Shown piece after piece: positions 13,501-52,253 of a DNA stretch of 64,000 bases. Position 1 is the first letter of the stretch; every line of letters begins with the position of its first letter. The notes under the pieces were generated by a model, which was not told the origin of the DNA, did not search any database, and was given only the letters and a program-made list of their open reading frames with translations. The stretch lies in the NCBI GenBank assembly GCA_018398805.1, contig JAGFBZ010000852.1:62001-126000 (forward strand), in the 5' to 3' direction. The position numbers and the translations under genes were made by a program. The stretch comes from Hirundichthys speculiger (lineage: Eukaryota; Chordata; Actinopteri; Beloniformes; Exocoetidae).

Positions 13501-16500
13501 ATCAGTACATTGATTGGTCAGAGTTTTTCTCTGATTACACCCTCTAGACTGGACCAAAACGTTTCGCTTTTTTTTTGCAAACATTTTATTTCAGTGGGTG
13601 CAATGGGAATGCGAAAAGGTTTTCAGGCAATATTGTAAAAAGTGCTGCAAAAAGAGATCTCCCACCATACCTTTAATGTCGTCTTCGTGGTATCGTTGTG
13701 CTGTTTATCCCACAGTCAGAACGCTGATGGAAATAGATGCTGTGCGGTAGACTTATGGGCGGATCTCTCAGTAGGACACACCTCTGCTCCGATTGTTTAG
13801 CTTTAATACAGGTAGGCCTACCGATGGGCACTACGGCGCAAACTTGATGATAGCTGAAGGAAGGGGAGAGAGCAGGGCACCAAGGGCACCGTGGCCGTTA
13901 AGCAACCAATTTTCGGAAGGGCATCACGGCCAAGAAGAAGGGCTACGACGGCCATGGCCGCCATAAAATTCCTGCCCTGGTCATGAGTGCGGTTCACTTG
14001 GGTCAGCGTGAACCGAACTACTGCACTCTGGTAAACAGAGCATCTCTAATCACAGTTTCCGTCTGGTGCGTTGCAGATCATGACAGGAGGATCCATCACC
14101 ATGGCCAACGTGAAGAACCCCAGCAGACACCTGGTGAGTCCAACGTCAACGGTCCTTGTTCGTTTGTAGAGGCGCATTTATTACACAAACGCAACTCCGT
14201 GCTTTACAGAGAGGCATTAAACAAGTTGATGAAAACAGCATGAGAATGCAAATAAAATCCATAATAAAAACCACCAAAAAAAAAAAGAAATTCTCAAAAA
14301 GGAGTGAGGCAAAGCCGAGACAACTGACAACAGTGCAGGATAAAATAGAGAATACCCAAGTACTCGCACTCATCCGGGCTGTTCCAGATCTGTGCCTTTC
14401 CGGTCTTCCCGGGTTCTTGTCGGTCTTCCCCACACCAGTGGCTTCCTCCGGTTATTAAAAGTAGTCAGGATGACTGCTGATGTACTCGTCAGCGCTGATC
14501 GCTTCTCTAAAAATAGCTGGAGTTGAGGAACACTTGAAATCAGCAGGAAGTTTATTCCATCTGTGTGTAGCAGATAAACACTTTCACCCTGTTTGGTTCC
14601 AGCTGGAGGTTCTACCAGCTGACGGCCTCCTGAAGATCTCAGAGCCCTGCTGGTTCCTGTTCCACCAGGAGATCAGGAGCAGGGATGTGAAAAAAAATTG
14701 ATTTGGCAATATATCGCGATTTTCGGCCGCCCAATATAATATCGATTTTTCAGCTCCTAATATCGGATTTTTTTAGGAAATTCATGTATTCACAATGCGT
14801 ATTCATTAGACTCATTGTGAATACTTAAATGTGCAAAAACACTAATAATAAACAATAAATAGGTTGTTTTGAAGCAAATACTTTTGACTCAATTTGTCCT
14901 CTGAATGATCAATATCATCTGATGAACATACAGTGATCCCTCGCCAATTTGGCGCTTTAAGTTCCGCGGTTTTAGTTATTTGCTTATTTTTATTCAGAAA
15001 TATATAATATTAAAAAAATCAAGAAAAAATTGCAGAAACACCACAGGATGTTGTGTGCGTTCTCTCGCAGCAAAGAAATGTTGTGAGGCAGCCTGGCCCC
15101 TTTAAGAATGTGGCCTTATTGGTAATGGTGTGGCCTTATGGGTAATGTAGTGTGTGTGTCATGGGACAGCAGAATAAAAATGAGGTTAGATGAAAGAGCT
15201 GTTTGTTTACTACGGTTCAGAGACCAGAGGCTGTGAAGGAAACAGAAAGACCACAGTTGAGCCTTTGTCTTGTTTCACTGCAGTGCCTCGCTACTTTTTT
15301 GAGGTTTTTAAACATATTTTAAACACATTATTTAGGCTCTGGGGGGCTCTGGCTCCAGTTCGCGGATTTTGATTCTCGCGGGGGGGCGCCGGTCCCCATT
15401 AACCGTGAAAAATAAGGGATCACTGTAAACCGTGATATCGCGATAATATTGTATGGTGACCCAAGTATCATGATACATATTGTATTGCGAAGTCCTTGCC
15501 AATACTCACCCCTAATCAGGAGTGTGTTCTGGTCCCATGTTGTTAAACCAACAGCTCAGTGGTAGCCAGCGAAAAGAGCGAAAAGAGCTCAGAGCAGCAG
15601 CAACATGATCCGTTTCCCAGGTTCCTGTAGGAACTCTGGCAGCAGAGTTCTGGATGAGCTGGAGCTGCTCATCTTTTTGGGAAGACCAGACTGACGCGCG
15701 TCAGAGCAGACGGACTAAAGTTCACAGCTGCGTCCAGGTTCTGCAGTCAGGCTCAGCGCTGAACGATTTTATCGATTCTGCTATATATATCGATATTTTA
15801 TCGAGTATCGAGTATTGATTTTTCAGTCGTGTGTATCGATATTCTAAGCTTCTTTAAAAACCCCCGTGTCCCACCTTTAAAAGCTTGCAAGCAAACAACT
15901 TTGCACTGTTTAAATAAATGAAACTATTTTTGTCAACAAATCTTTTATTCATCTTGTCCAGCATTTGCAAGCTGCCTGTCAGCCATATAATGTGTAATTG
16001 ATGCTTTCAGTTCAATTAATTCAAACAAAGTCATTGGAACACTCACAAGATGTCACCAAAATCACTTTGTCCCTTTAAAATCTTTTGGAAAATGAATGTA
16101 AATGTATTGTAAGATGAATTTTGATATATATCGTATTGTGAGCTGAATATCGTGTATCGTGTATCGTATCGTATCGTATCGTGAGATTAGTGTATCACTA
16201 CAGCCCTAGTCAGGCTGCAGCGCGTTCAGGCCGGCGTCATGTTTGTGATGTCTCTGTGCTCCTCTCAGCTCCGAGGCTGCGCCTGCAGTAACGCGCTCGG
16301 CCTGCTGACGTCGCTGCTCGCCTTCTGCCTCTACTGCTACGTCCTCATCAGCCACCAGCAGGGGGAGCCGTGCGACCCTCCGGTGGACACCTACCACAGC
16401 TACTACTACTACCCCTATACCCCCCAGTGCCCTCCAGAGACGCTGGCGGTCAGTTGCACATCTCCTTTTCTCTGCGAACTGGGATGGCGACGGCGGCGGC

Positions 16501-16638
16501 TGTCTGACGTGTCTTTCATGTCTCCTGCAGGACTACACGTGGTCCGTGATGCTGCTGCTGGTGCTGTACGACGTCGGAGCCGTGGTCATGCACTCGCTGC
16601 TGTCCCTGTCCGCCTTCAAGACGCTTCGCACGGCCTAA
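10578..16638 (+). CDS. MS4A-like four-transmembrane protein, five exons
   Basis: Coding exons 10578-10661, 10736-10846, 14077-14133, 16269-16448 and 16531-16638 all join in phase 0 at GT-AG introns and give 179 residues ending FKTLRTA. Four hydrophobic segments are seen: VVTILLGLFQLLLSAPLA (about residues 29-46), LFVLPLFLGILIMTGGSIT (about 56-74), NALGLLTSLLAFCLYCYVL (about 92-110) and WSVMLLLVLYDVGAVVMHSL (about 147-166). Between helices 3 and 4 lies a Tyr/Pro/Cys-rich loop with a run of Tyr. The segment after helix 2, MTGGSITMANVKNPSRHL, matches the conserved SGSLSIAAEK(n)P-type motif of MS4A/TMEM176 proteins, and the length suits that family. MS4A proteins are plasma- or endomembrane tetraspanners linked to receptor signalling; the role of this one is unknown. 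Start: two adjacent ATGs (10578 and 10581), the first chosen. An extra upstream exon is possible. It converges with kdm2a. In human the MS4A cluster lies near STX3, which fits the neighbourhood here. Confidence 0.75.
10987..11623. mobile_element. hAT-like MITE, family C copy 1 (ms4a-like intron 2)
   Basis: Termini TAGAGCTGAGCAATTTTATCG and GCTACAGCCCTA, flanked by caaggtga and ctaggtga (7 of 8 bp match). The interior is nearly identical over several hundred bases to 15754-16208. Non-coding. Confidence 0.7.
11624..14076. other. ms4a-like intron 2, remainder
   Basis: The intron runs from 10847 to 14076. Between about 11880 and 13680 it seems to hold a larger mobile element carrying the small frame at 13137-13340. 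No inverted termini could be fixed. From 13700 to 14076 I see nothing recognisable before the acceptor TTGCAG. Confidence 0.4.
13137..13340 (-). CDS. Small transposon-associated open frame, function unknown
   Basis: A 67-residue frame starting MAEKKTSTG and containing GTAFQRWRQLENEKGVQTDA before LLDR. The pattern of a Trp-Arg helix followed by a G-(V/L)-x-TDA-x-(V/L) segment resembles N-terminal exons of repeat-borne proteins common in fish genomes. This is an impression from memory, not a search result. A donor-like GTAAGATG follows the last codons, so it may be one exon of a longer element gene. It lies antisense inside an intron of the ms4a-like gene. Confidence 0.35.
   Translation of the reverse strand: MAEKKTSTGNKIKEKTVVEKATAMRKLTEEQNRTRVIIGTAFQRWRQLENEKGVQTDAKVTQVLLDR
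14350..14462. repeat. Dispersed repeat copy (same family as 9245-9375)
   Basis: Core CACTCATCCGGGCTGTTCCAG, then CTGTGCCTTTCCGGTCTTC and GTGGCTTCCTCCGGTTATT. The same order, diverged, is seen at 9285-9375, and part of it at about 9900. Probably a SINE-like family; class not determined. Confidence 0.45.
14680..15514 (+). mobile_element. hAT-like MITE, family B copy 1, hosting a Tigger MITE
   Basis: Termini CAGGGATGTGAAAA and AATACTCACCCCTA with a perfect 8-bp target duplication atcaggag (14672-14679 and 15515-15522). Other copies: 33478-33843, 38110-38454 and 40851-41930 (opposite orientation). A Tigger-like MITE is nested inside. It lies in intron 3 of the ms4a-like gene. Confidence 0.82.
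14931..15425 (+). mobile_element. TcMar-Tigger-like MITE, copy 2, nested in family B
   Basis: Termini CAGTGATCCCTCGCCAATTT and AAAAATAAGGGATCACTG with TA on each side, inside the family B element at 14680-15514; it is therefore the younger insertion. Confidence 0.8.
15754..16208. mobile_element. hAT-like MITE, family C copy 2
   Basis: Perfect 8-bp duplication gtcaggct at 15746-15753 and 16209-16216; right end CACTACAGCCCTA. It ends only about 60 bp upstream of exon 4 of the ms4a-like gene, so it covers the usual branch-point neighbourhood of that intron. Confidence 0.8.
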
Positions 16639-16758
16639 CGCACACACATGCACGCACACACATCTAAACTAACCTCAGCTCACACTTTAGCTCTAACCCC
16701 AACCAGGACTGCAGAAGTCAGATTCTGTAGAACGACTGGGCTTTTTCATGTCTGTAAC

Positions 16759-17581
16759 TATGGAGCCCCGTTTGGGTCATAATTCAATGATAAATGAGTC
16801 TATTATTATGAAATACAGGCGTTTATTATTATGAAATATTTACCATTATTATGATATTGGTTTCGTTTTTCATAAGAATGAACTTTTACATAATAATGGC
16901 TTTGTTTTTAATAAGAATGATTTGTGTGTCAATCACAGCAGAGAGGGCGGAGCCATTTATGTGATTGGCTGCTCTTTCATTCAGGCAAAAGCAACAGAAC
17001 AGTGAATATCGATAGTGGGCGAGAGGTGCAATTTCGAAAACTCCGTGAAATCGGTTAAAAATAGTATCGCCTGATAAATTATCATTTTCGATATTGTCTG
17101 CTAACCTGGTCAAGGTTTCCCGTAGCTCAGTCCAAGCTGCCATAGCTACAATCGGACTAGGAACGCACCTTGATGACGCCACAGCCCGCTGCTAACTGGA
17201 CCTCACGGCCAAAACTAGATGATGTCAGAGCGTAGAATGCAGAAGGATCAGCCAATGAGTGTGCAGGTCAACCACTGGCCCCGCCCACTGGCAAAATGTC
17301 ATTATTATGTAAAAGCTCATTCTTATGAAAAACAAAGCCATTATGTAAAAACTCATTCTTAGATTAAAAAAAAAGCCATTTTGAAATAAACTATTATGCA
17401 TTAAACTAAGATTAAATAATAATAAAAATGTGTTTCATAATAATTACATTTTTTCATAATAATGGGAAATATTTCATAATAATGGATACGTATTTCAAAA
17501 TAATAAATAATATCACCTGTATTTCATAATAATAGAATCATTTATTGAATGATTGAATTATGACCCAAACGGGGCTCCATA
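16759..17581. mobile_element. DNA transposon with long inverted repeats, downstream of the ms4a-like gene
   Basis: The left end (TATGGAGCCCCGTTTGGGTC) and the right end (GACCCAAACGGGGCTCCATA) are inverted copies, followed by inverted ATTATTATGAAATA-type segments reaching well into the element. Flanks share tgtaac. It begins about 120 bp after the ms4a-like stop codon, so it may form part of the 3' UTR. Superfamily not determined. Confidence 0.7.
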
Positions 17582-18319
17582 TGTAACAGAGACAGAGTTG
17601 TTTAAAGATCTGCAAGAGAAAATAAATTCAGCTGTTCAAACTGGAAGTGAGTAATTATGTTCACTGACCAACACCGACCTGCCCGTCTCTGCGAGCCACC
17701 GGAGGTCCTGCAGAGCTCCAGCTGACCTTCAGACGTCCATGTGACGACGACGGGAGGGTCTGAATGCAGGGAGCCCACAGGTTTGATTCTGATGGAAGCC
17801 TGAACGGACGTAAAAGCACCGGGACACTGACTGGGCACCAAGAAAGACACAGCAAATATTTGATCATTTTACAGGAAGTGAAGAAAAAATGAATATTAGA
17901 CTGAACCACACCCTTTTTTTTTCCTAAAAACAGTGAGGTAATTGATTATTGAACACAGTTAATGTTGTTCGTGCTGGTTTTAGCGCACATTTCTCTGAAA
18001 GAATCAAATCAAACTTTATTTATATAGCACTTTTCATACATATAAAATGCAACACAAAGTGCTTTACAGAATAAAATCAAACATAAAACAGGAACACAAC
18101 AAAGAAGGACCCGTCCCTCTCACGCTCACAGCACAAAGCACAGCACAAAGTAAAAAGTTCAGTAACATGGCAGCGCACTGAGGAAAGAAGAACAGCAGGC
18201 TTCAATTAAGATGTGCAGAAAATGATAGTCTCCTCAGCTAAAACCATCTCAAATGCTTGAAGATGGAACCAAAACCAGGAAGACCTGGAGGGAACCAGAA
18301 AACTACCACTGGGAGGGAT

Positions 18320-18860
18320 GAAGAGCAGAAAAAATGACAACGAACTCAGCCAGTGATCAGCTCCAGGGAGATCAGAGAAGATCTAAAGTTACTATTAGAA
18401 CACGTCTATGTGAAGCCAAGACATCAGACAAGATATCAGCAAGAAGCCCCCCACCAAGTCCAGGTAATGGGGGGGTTAGTTTACCAAAGACACTGACTGG
18501 TTTAAAGAGAAGCAGAGCAACATTAATGGACTGCTGAAAGCTGAATTAGTGAAGCACGGTGGAGCAAGCATCATGATGTGGGGTCTATTTATCACAGACC
18601 AGGCATCATGGATCCGTCTGAAGACATCAGAATACTTGAAGAGGTCATGCTGCCTGGTGCTGAAGAGGAAATGTAAGCAGCAGCACCCTGGTTCCAGTCC
18701 AACCAGACTAGCGTTATGGAGCAGCCAGACCAATCCTGGACCTGGATCCAGTAGGTCCTGGTGGGGTGAAGTTTCTGAGGAGAAACCAGGAAGTGCAGAG
18801 GAAGTGTGGACTGTAGTCCGGTGGAGCTGGACTGGAAAACCTGTTCACAGGTGAAGCCAG
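18320..18860 (+). pseudogene. Degraded Tc1-like transposase fragment
   Basis: The frame around 18549 reads KHGGASIMMWGLFITDQAS, clearly the Tc1 motif VKHGGGSIMVWGCF. The surrounding sequence is too decayed to place the catalytic residues, and no inverted repeats were found. Confidence 0.6.
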
Positions 18861-19494
18861 GTGTGGAGCAGCTGTCAGAAACAGCTGTTCCACACCTGGA
18901 TGTTAGTTCAGGGATTCACAGGAAACGTCGATCTGCAGCATTTCTCAGATTAGACAGGAAACGTTTGAGTTTGTAACAAAAACACTGATGCTTTTTAAAA
19001 ACAGCCTAATCATTTTTCTTCACTTCCTGTGAAATGAACAATAAACGGTGACATTCTTCTTCATGTTTTGATCTGGAACAGGAGCTGCAGCGTTTCCAGT
19101 GTGTTTGGAGATAAAAGCCGTGATGATTTATTATCATGAGTGTCATCACAGCAGCCGAGTCCTTCAGTTCTGGTTCAGGAACGTTATGATGCAACATCAG
19201 ATGATGGATCTCGGACCGTTGGACGGCCGCTTATAAACAATCTTTACTCAGTTTCCTGTTTTTTCATGTCGAGTTTCTGCAGCTCTTTTTCTCCGTCTGG
19301 ATCTCATCTCTAACCGACCGATTTTTTCTCCAATAACTGATGGACTCATTGTTACATTTTTGTAGTTTTCATCCTGGTGTTATTATATTTGTTAATTAGT
19401 TTTCAACCCGTTTGCTTTTGAAGAACTGACCAACTTGTTCAACAACAACATCAAGGGTGGATGAGATGGGCCACATCCGTCCTACTGGAGCAGC

Positions 19495-19602
19495 CCGCCC
19501 ACCGTCGGGGGCCGCCGCCCACCGTCGGGGGCCGCCGCCCACCTTCGGGGGCCGCCGCCCACCGTCGGGGGCCGCCGCCCACCGTCATGGGCCGCCGCCC
19601 AC
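19495..19602. repeat. 20-bp GC-rich minisatellite, about 5 copies
   Basis: Tandem ACCGTCGGGGGCCGCCGCCC units with one or two base changes per copy. The proline/arginine or glycine-rich frames through it are repeat artefacts. Confidence 0.9.
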
Positions 19603-20122
19603 CAGCAATGCACACAAACATCCAAGTAAATGTGAATGTCTTGTTCTGCCTCAAACATGTTTTTTCTTCCTCCGTTTACAGTTACCATTTTATAAACCGG
19701 GACTAGAGATTTTAAAAACTGATCATCATTTTCGGTCTTCTTTAGATGATGACTGAGTCTTTTCAGAGTTTCAACAGTTTCCATCTTCAGTATCATCACT
19801 GTTTACATTTCTTTGAGTCAGATGACTGAATCTGAGAACGTCTGAAGTTATAAACCTCTGATCATCAGCAGTGTGGGAATTAAACGCATCTACAAGAACT
19901 CCAAAGAGGCTGATGGGAAATTAATTATTCTGTGGAACATTGAATAAAAATAAAAGTGTATCTGAAGTATAAAGCAGCCAGTTTAGGTTCAACTCCAGCC
20001 TGCAGCAGTAAGAGGATACCTGGTATTACCCACAATTCCTCTCTTCTTCACCTGATTTCTCTTTAAGTGATGAGAAGGTCAAAAAAAAAAAAAAACAATC
20101 TGTTGTTGTTTGAGGTCAAAAC

Positions 20123-21194
20123 TAGGGCTGGGCAACAATTAAAATCTTTTAATCGCGATTAATCGCATTATTTCCCTGATCAATCCAGATTAATCGCATT
20201 GTATACGCAAAATCAAATAATGAATTCAAAAGTAGTGTAATATGCACTTTTATTAAAATGTTCTTGCTGCCATATGAGCTAAAGTGCCATAACTTAACAC
20301 CTTACACTTATTTAATGTAAATCTCATCTTAAATAATGTGAAATAAAATAAAGCTTATTGCCACTGCCAGGGCATTAATGTCATCCTGTTTTTATTAAAA
20401 TGAATAAAATAAAAGTCTACAAACAAAATCCAACAAAATGATTGTGTCTCAGCACAATCAGAACATTAAAACAGGTAATTTCTGAGGTAACAGCAGAAAC
20501 TTTTAAACGGGGAGTTCAACTTGTCAGTTGTTACAAATAACCTTGTTTCTGTTGAATCCTCCGTCTGGGAGAACTTTAAAATTAAAATGTCCATGTTAAA
20601 GTTCAGTAATTTTATCAATCCATGTATCATCCATTCTTTCCATTTTCAATTATCAATCTAAAATTTAAATAAAATTTTAAAGTGACATTTTATTATGTTT
20701 TTCGTTTTTAAACACACAAAAAAAATCCTTTTTTTTTTAATATTTCAATTTTAGACTCGGATCAAAATATGAAATTAAAAAACGGGCCACAGAACTGAAT
20801 TTGTTTTATAATGGAGGACTGGACTTTCTGTTGTCATTACACATCTGTGCCACTAGATGGAGCTGCACTGCAGTAACCAGCTAGAGAACAGCAGGACAGT
20901 GAACACATGGAGCAGATCTGATGGAACATGGAGGAATGACGTGAAAGTTTTGTTGCAGTCTAGATTTTTTTTTTTTTTTAGACAGAATTGTTAATATTGC
21001 TACCCGAACTGTAAAGTTCACTGATTTTTACCGTTCTCCATGTTTACCGGGTTCCGGTTCTGCAGCAGCCAGTAACAGACTTTTCAAAACAAAAGCATGT
21101 GAGCAACATGCGTTAACGTGCGATAAAATAAATGTCAGTGTGTAATAAATTAATGAGTTAATGCGATAATAATGTGTTAACTTGCCCAGCCCTA
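20123..21194. mobile_element. hAT-like MITE, family D copy 1
   Basis: Termini TAGGGCTGGGCAACAATTAA and TAACTTGCCCAGCCCTA are inverted. The interior is nearly the same as 58596-59706, including the stretch ACATCTGTGCCACTAGATGG. The 8-bp flanks (gtcaaaac and gtctaagc) match only partly. Confidence 0.72.
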
Positions 21195-21374
21195 GTCTAA
21201 GCTTAATGGGGTGCTCTAACTTTGACACATGACTGGATAGATTATGGAAGAAAACATCAGGATCTCCCACCAGAACCCTGGTCCAACTCCAGTCCAGAAC
21301 GTCTCTGTGGAGACCGCCACCACCGCGGGAAGTTGTCAAGAAATAAGCCATCTGATTCAAAACAGACTCAGCTG

Positions 21375-21380
21375 TTTATT
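21375..21380 (-). terminator. kdm2a: kdm2a polyadenylation signal
   Basis: AATAAA on the minus strand about 320 nt downstream of the kdm2a stop codon; it is the first canonical signal after the stop and implies a short 3' UTR. Confidence 0.65.
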
Positions 21381-21696
21381 GAAGTCATTTGAGACACAAG
21401 AGCAACTCAACACCAGTAAAACCACATCTGTTCCAGTCCAGGAGAACAAGTCCTGTTGCCATTTTTCCCCATTTTTTTCCGAGTCACGTGACCTCCAGTC
21501 CTGCAGGAGTCACAGTCAGAAATGTGCTTCCACGTGAGATGATGATGATGATGATGAAGATGAACACCGACCAGCAAATCAAGTCTGTAACTGTTTCCAA
21601 ACCAGTTTCACATACTGGAGGCTGATCTGCAGAAACACAGACCACAGAGACAAACGAGGAGCTTCCTGAAGCTTCTTCCCGAGACCTTCCCAGCCG

Positions 21697-48758
<27,062 letters not shown>

Positions 48759-49900
48759 GCTCAGTGGAAGACAACACGGAGAAGAAAACAAACCAGTCTA
48801 GACGGACCGGCAGCCGCCCCGAATAGAGTTTAACAGATAAATAAGGGTCACATGAACCACCGGAGTTCACGGTCCGCCGTTCAGCCCGCCTGACTCCGTC
48901 CAGTCCGGGTCGGTCTGGTCTTCAACGAACAGCATCGGACGTTCATGGGTCGTCAGATACTATTGAAGCGAACACAGGATCCTGAGGGAGACGAAACCCG
49001 ACAAGACACCACAGCGGCGTTCCGCGCCTTAAACAGTCCAAACCGAACCTGGCGCACGGCCCGCCCCTTCCCTCAGAAGAACTCCGGGGTCCGTGGAGCC
49101 GTTATCTGTGCCCCCCCGCGTGACACGGCAGCCGCGATATGAACTTCTGCAGCGGACCGAAACACTTTGGTGTACTTTTGTGAACGAGTTGCGACCGCAG
49201 AGTAAAGACCCGCTCCGTTACAGCAGCGCACCAAAACATCTTTGTGCGCTTGACCAATCACGGCCAGACCAGCGAGCCGCTGATTGGTCCACGGCGGTGT
49301 CCTTCAACGTAAGACACGGTCGGACCGTGATTGGACAGAGAATCGCCACTTAATTGTCACGGTTGACACTCCACCAGTAGGAGCACACCGACGCGGCAAC
49401 GTCACACGAGTCAGTCGCTATGTCCCGCCCACGTTCGTAATTGGATGAACACCAAGTCAGTCACGAACAGCAGCCAATCGCACGATGAGGCGACGCTTTA
49501 ACTCCCGCCCCGTGAGCCAGTTATAAGCAGGAATCATTTATAAATGACCCAAATTACCTCATAAACACAGAGGTGTTCGGTTCTTACCCCCATTATTCCG
49601 GAGGAAACGACGCTTCGGTACACCGGGGGTGATCCAACAGGTGCTAAACCCTCTGTGGTCTCCCTCCTTCTACCGAGCGCTCACGCCTCGGACACGCGAT
49701 TTGTAAACCTCACCGCCACAAATAGGCGTCTCCACCCCCATGAGTGAGAGCCCATTGGCTGGTGGATGCTCGATGGCGCCAGTGATTGGTGGAAAGCGCC
49801 TGTCTGTCAAACACTGGCGGAGAGACTACGGCGAGCGAGAGGACCACGCCGCACCGCGGAACACACACACACACACACACAGTGAGACGCAGAAAACACA
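48759..49900 (-). promoter_or_regulatory. kdm2a: kdm2a 5' UTR and CpG/CCAAT-rich promoter
   Basis: GC- and CpG-rich stretch immediately upstream of the start codon. CCAAT-type motifs (ATTGG or CCAAT) recur at about 49255, 49284, 49332, 49441, 49474, 49753 and 49786, on both strands, as in NF-Y-driven housekeeping promoters. There is no clear TATA box. The transcription start is not fixed; it probably lies at 48.8-49.2 kb. Confidence 0.7.
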
Positions 49901-50160
49901 ACAGACTGGTTTTATTCTGTCAAACAAACGTACGAGGCTACAAAAGACGTACAAATAGCAAATTTCCCTCTTCCCTCCTACACTTCTACATGGTTACAGG
50001 AAAAAGGTTCATGAGGGAAGGAAGGACACAAAAGTCACACAAGGTTTTTTTCTCAAAAGCTCAGAAATAATAATGAGTCATGGTCCACTGTTGGTCTGGT
50101 CTCATTTCCAACCTGCTCCCTTATGGTGCACACTTTACAGGAAATATCGGAGTGTAAATA

Positions 50161-50830
50161 CAATGGCAAGAAAAAGTATGTGATTCATTTCAGGTTAGCC
50201 ACAATTACAGACAGACACAATTACCGGAACTGCTCCAGAGCAGACATATGTGTTGGATGCCTGTGATGAACGGTTCTTTAAAGTTCAATCCACTGCATCT
50301 GTATGGGGTCAAGGTCTGGACTCTGACTGGGGGGCTACCCTAAAGTCCTTCTGTGGTGGACCACTGTCCTGCTGAATCACCTCACTTCCATTAAGCTTCA
50401 GTTGGTGGACAACCACCGTGACATTACTCCATAGGATATTTTGATGAACTTTTCCCTCCACCAAGGCAGGTGGTCCAGGCCTCAAGGATGTAAAGCAAGC
50501 CCACTGAGATGATGCTTTGATGTTGGTAAGCTGCCCCCTGAGATGGACAGGTCACCAGTCCATCACAAAGGCCACATCCAGATGGTCAACCACACACTGT
50601 CACACTCACTTCTGTGGCCTAACATACAGGTTTTTGCACCGTCAGAGGAAACTGGAGTATCCAGACAAACCCCACAAGCACAGGGAGAACATGCAAAGTC
50701 CACACAGCAAGGTCCCAGCCAGGATTCAAACCAGGAACCTTCCAGCTGTGAGGCAACGGTGCTCAATACCAAGCCGCCATGCTGCCTCAGATACGTGCGG
50801 GCTGTTCACATACTTTTTCTTGCTGCTGTG
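50161..50830. mobile_element. Tc1-type short element, containing a nested high-copy repeat
   Basis: Left end CAATGGCAAGAAAAAGTATG and right end CATACTTTTTCTTGCTGCTG are inverted, with TA before the left end. No transposase frame. The ACCAGTCCATCAC repeat (copy 2, about 50540-50780) lies inside. Confidence 0.65.
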
Positions 50831-52253
50831 TGTTCTTTTTCAAGGGAGAAAGTTTGATCAAACAGCGGATCAAACTGCTAAATCAGAATCTGGTTGATAA
50901 AGAAATTGATGCAGAAGCAGGCTGCTGTAAAACCTCAGTCACACCTGCAATGGAGGTCACTGCTTTTGTGGATTTGGACCAAACAGGAAGGTTGCAAATG
51001 TAAGAGACGAGTCAAAGCATCAGTTAAAGCCACTCCGTGTAGAAATACCACCTCTGACCACACGGGGGCAGCATATCCCAAGGAAGTTAATGTGTTCAAA
51101 ACACTCATTAATGCGATGCCGTGCGTGGCAGATCCGTATGCCGCCATGTGGTCAGGAGTGGTACTGCTACGTGGAGTGGTTTTAAAACCAGAGTGACCTC
51201 TTTGGAGACAGCAGTTATGTAAACAAAAGGTGGGAAGCACAAGCAGAAATATGAAGTCAATTTTTGTAATAAAAACATAAATAAGAAGGACCTAAAGCAG
51301 TAAAAAACTATCATCAAATAAAGCAGGCCTACGTCTACTTCTGTCTTTTATGTGACACTCCAAACAGAGATCTATTCCAGGGTGATGACATCTCTATAGT
51401 CAGGATCTCTTCTCCTGAGCTCAACATGAAAGCGACACCTGATTTTGTAAGGAAACTTGTTTGGATAAAGGCCCAGTCTGACTTCAGAGCAGATGCAGGA
51501 TCCACGACGCATGAACCGTCCGAGTGGAGGCGGTCGATAACGTAAGTACTGGCACAGTATGCTTCCACTTAACTGACAAATGTACAAAAGAAGGACAACG
51601 GCCGTGCCAGTACTTACGATACAAACGCCACGTCGCACAGCGCAGCAGTCGTGCGGTCGCACAGGGAAGTGTGCCACTTTTATTGCCCTCAGAGTTGTGA
51701 CGGTGCACGTCCAAATCAGCTAACAGAGCAGCTCAGGAGCCAAAAATATCCTCTAGCAGCCTTGTAGGGATGGAGATGTGGAGGGCCAGCCAACAAAGGC
51801 TTTGGTTCATGAAGGGGAAGGATGGAGAAGTTAACAGAGACGTAACTTATGACTGACAAACTTTAGAAAGATCTTTACAAGCCTAACGTATAACGCTGTC
51901 TCACATCTAAAAGGTAGAAGTCAGAGTTTTAAGTCCCAGACTGACGTTCCCGTTTGCCTCTATGCACTCATGCATGTCGTCTATTCATTTCTATGGATCC
52001 TCCATAATCTCTCTCAGTTGTGAAACTGATCCCAGGGCTTTTCGGGGCTTTTCGCGGCGTTATTTGACTTGTGCCTCCTGAAAAAATTCAATTTGTGGCA
52101 TGGATTTCAGAAGGTAAGAAGGTATACGCTGTGATATCATCCAGTCATATCTGGCGGATCTTTGAAGAACAAGCTTTTTTTTTTTTTTTTTTTTTTTGGG
52201 GGGGGGTTTGACCATGCAGTGAAATCGTATGGGTTGAAAGTGACTGTTAGTTA
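50831..52253. other. Intergenic sequence upstream of kdm2a with a 15-bp inverted repeat
   Basis: No gene recognised. CGTAAGTACTGGCAC (51541-51555) and its exact reverse complement (51604-51618) face each other across 48 bp. A poly-T/poly-G stretch at about 52176-52207 precedes the Tc1 element. Confidence 0.5.

Larger units (their letters stand above)
17582..20122. other. Intergenic region between convergent genes
   Basis: No gene recognised. It contains a TTTATTTATATAGCACTTTTC retroelement tail (about 18012), a degraded Tc1 fragment and a 20-bp minisatellite (both listed separately). Confidence 0.5.

Noticed and set aside
19451..19799. Pro/Arg- and Gly/Arg-rich frames over the 20-bp minisatellite
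   Set aside because: Repeat artefacts; several frames are open at once and none has a recognisable context.
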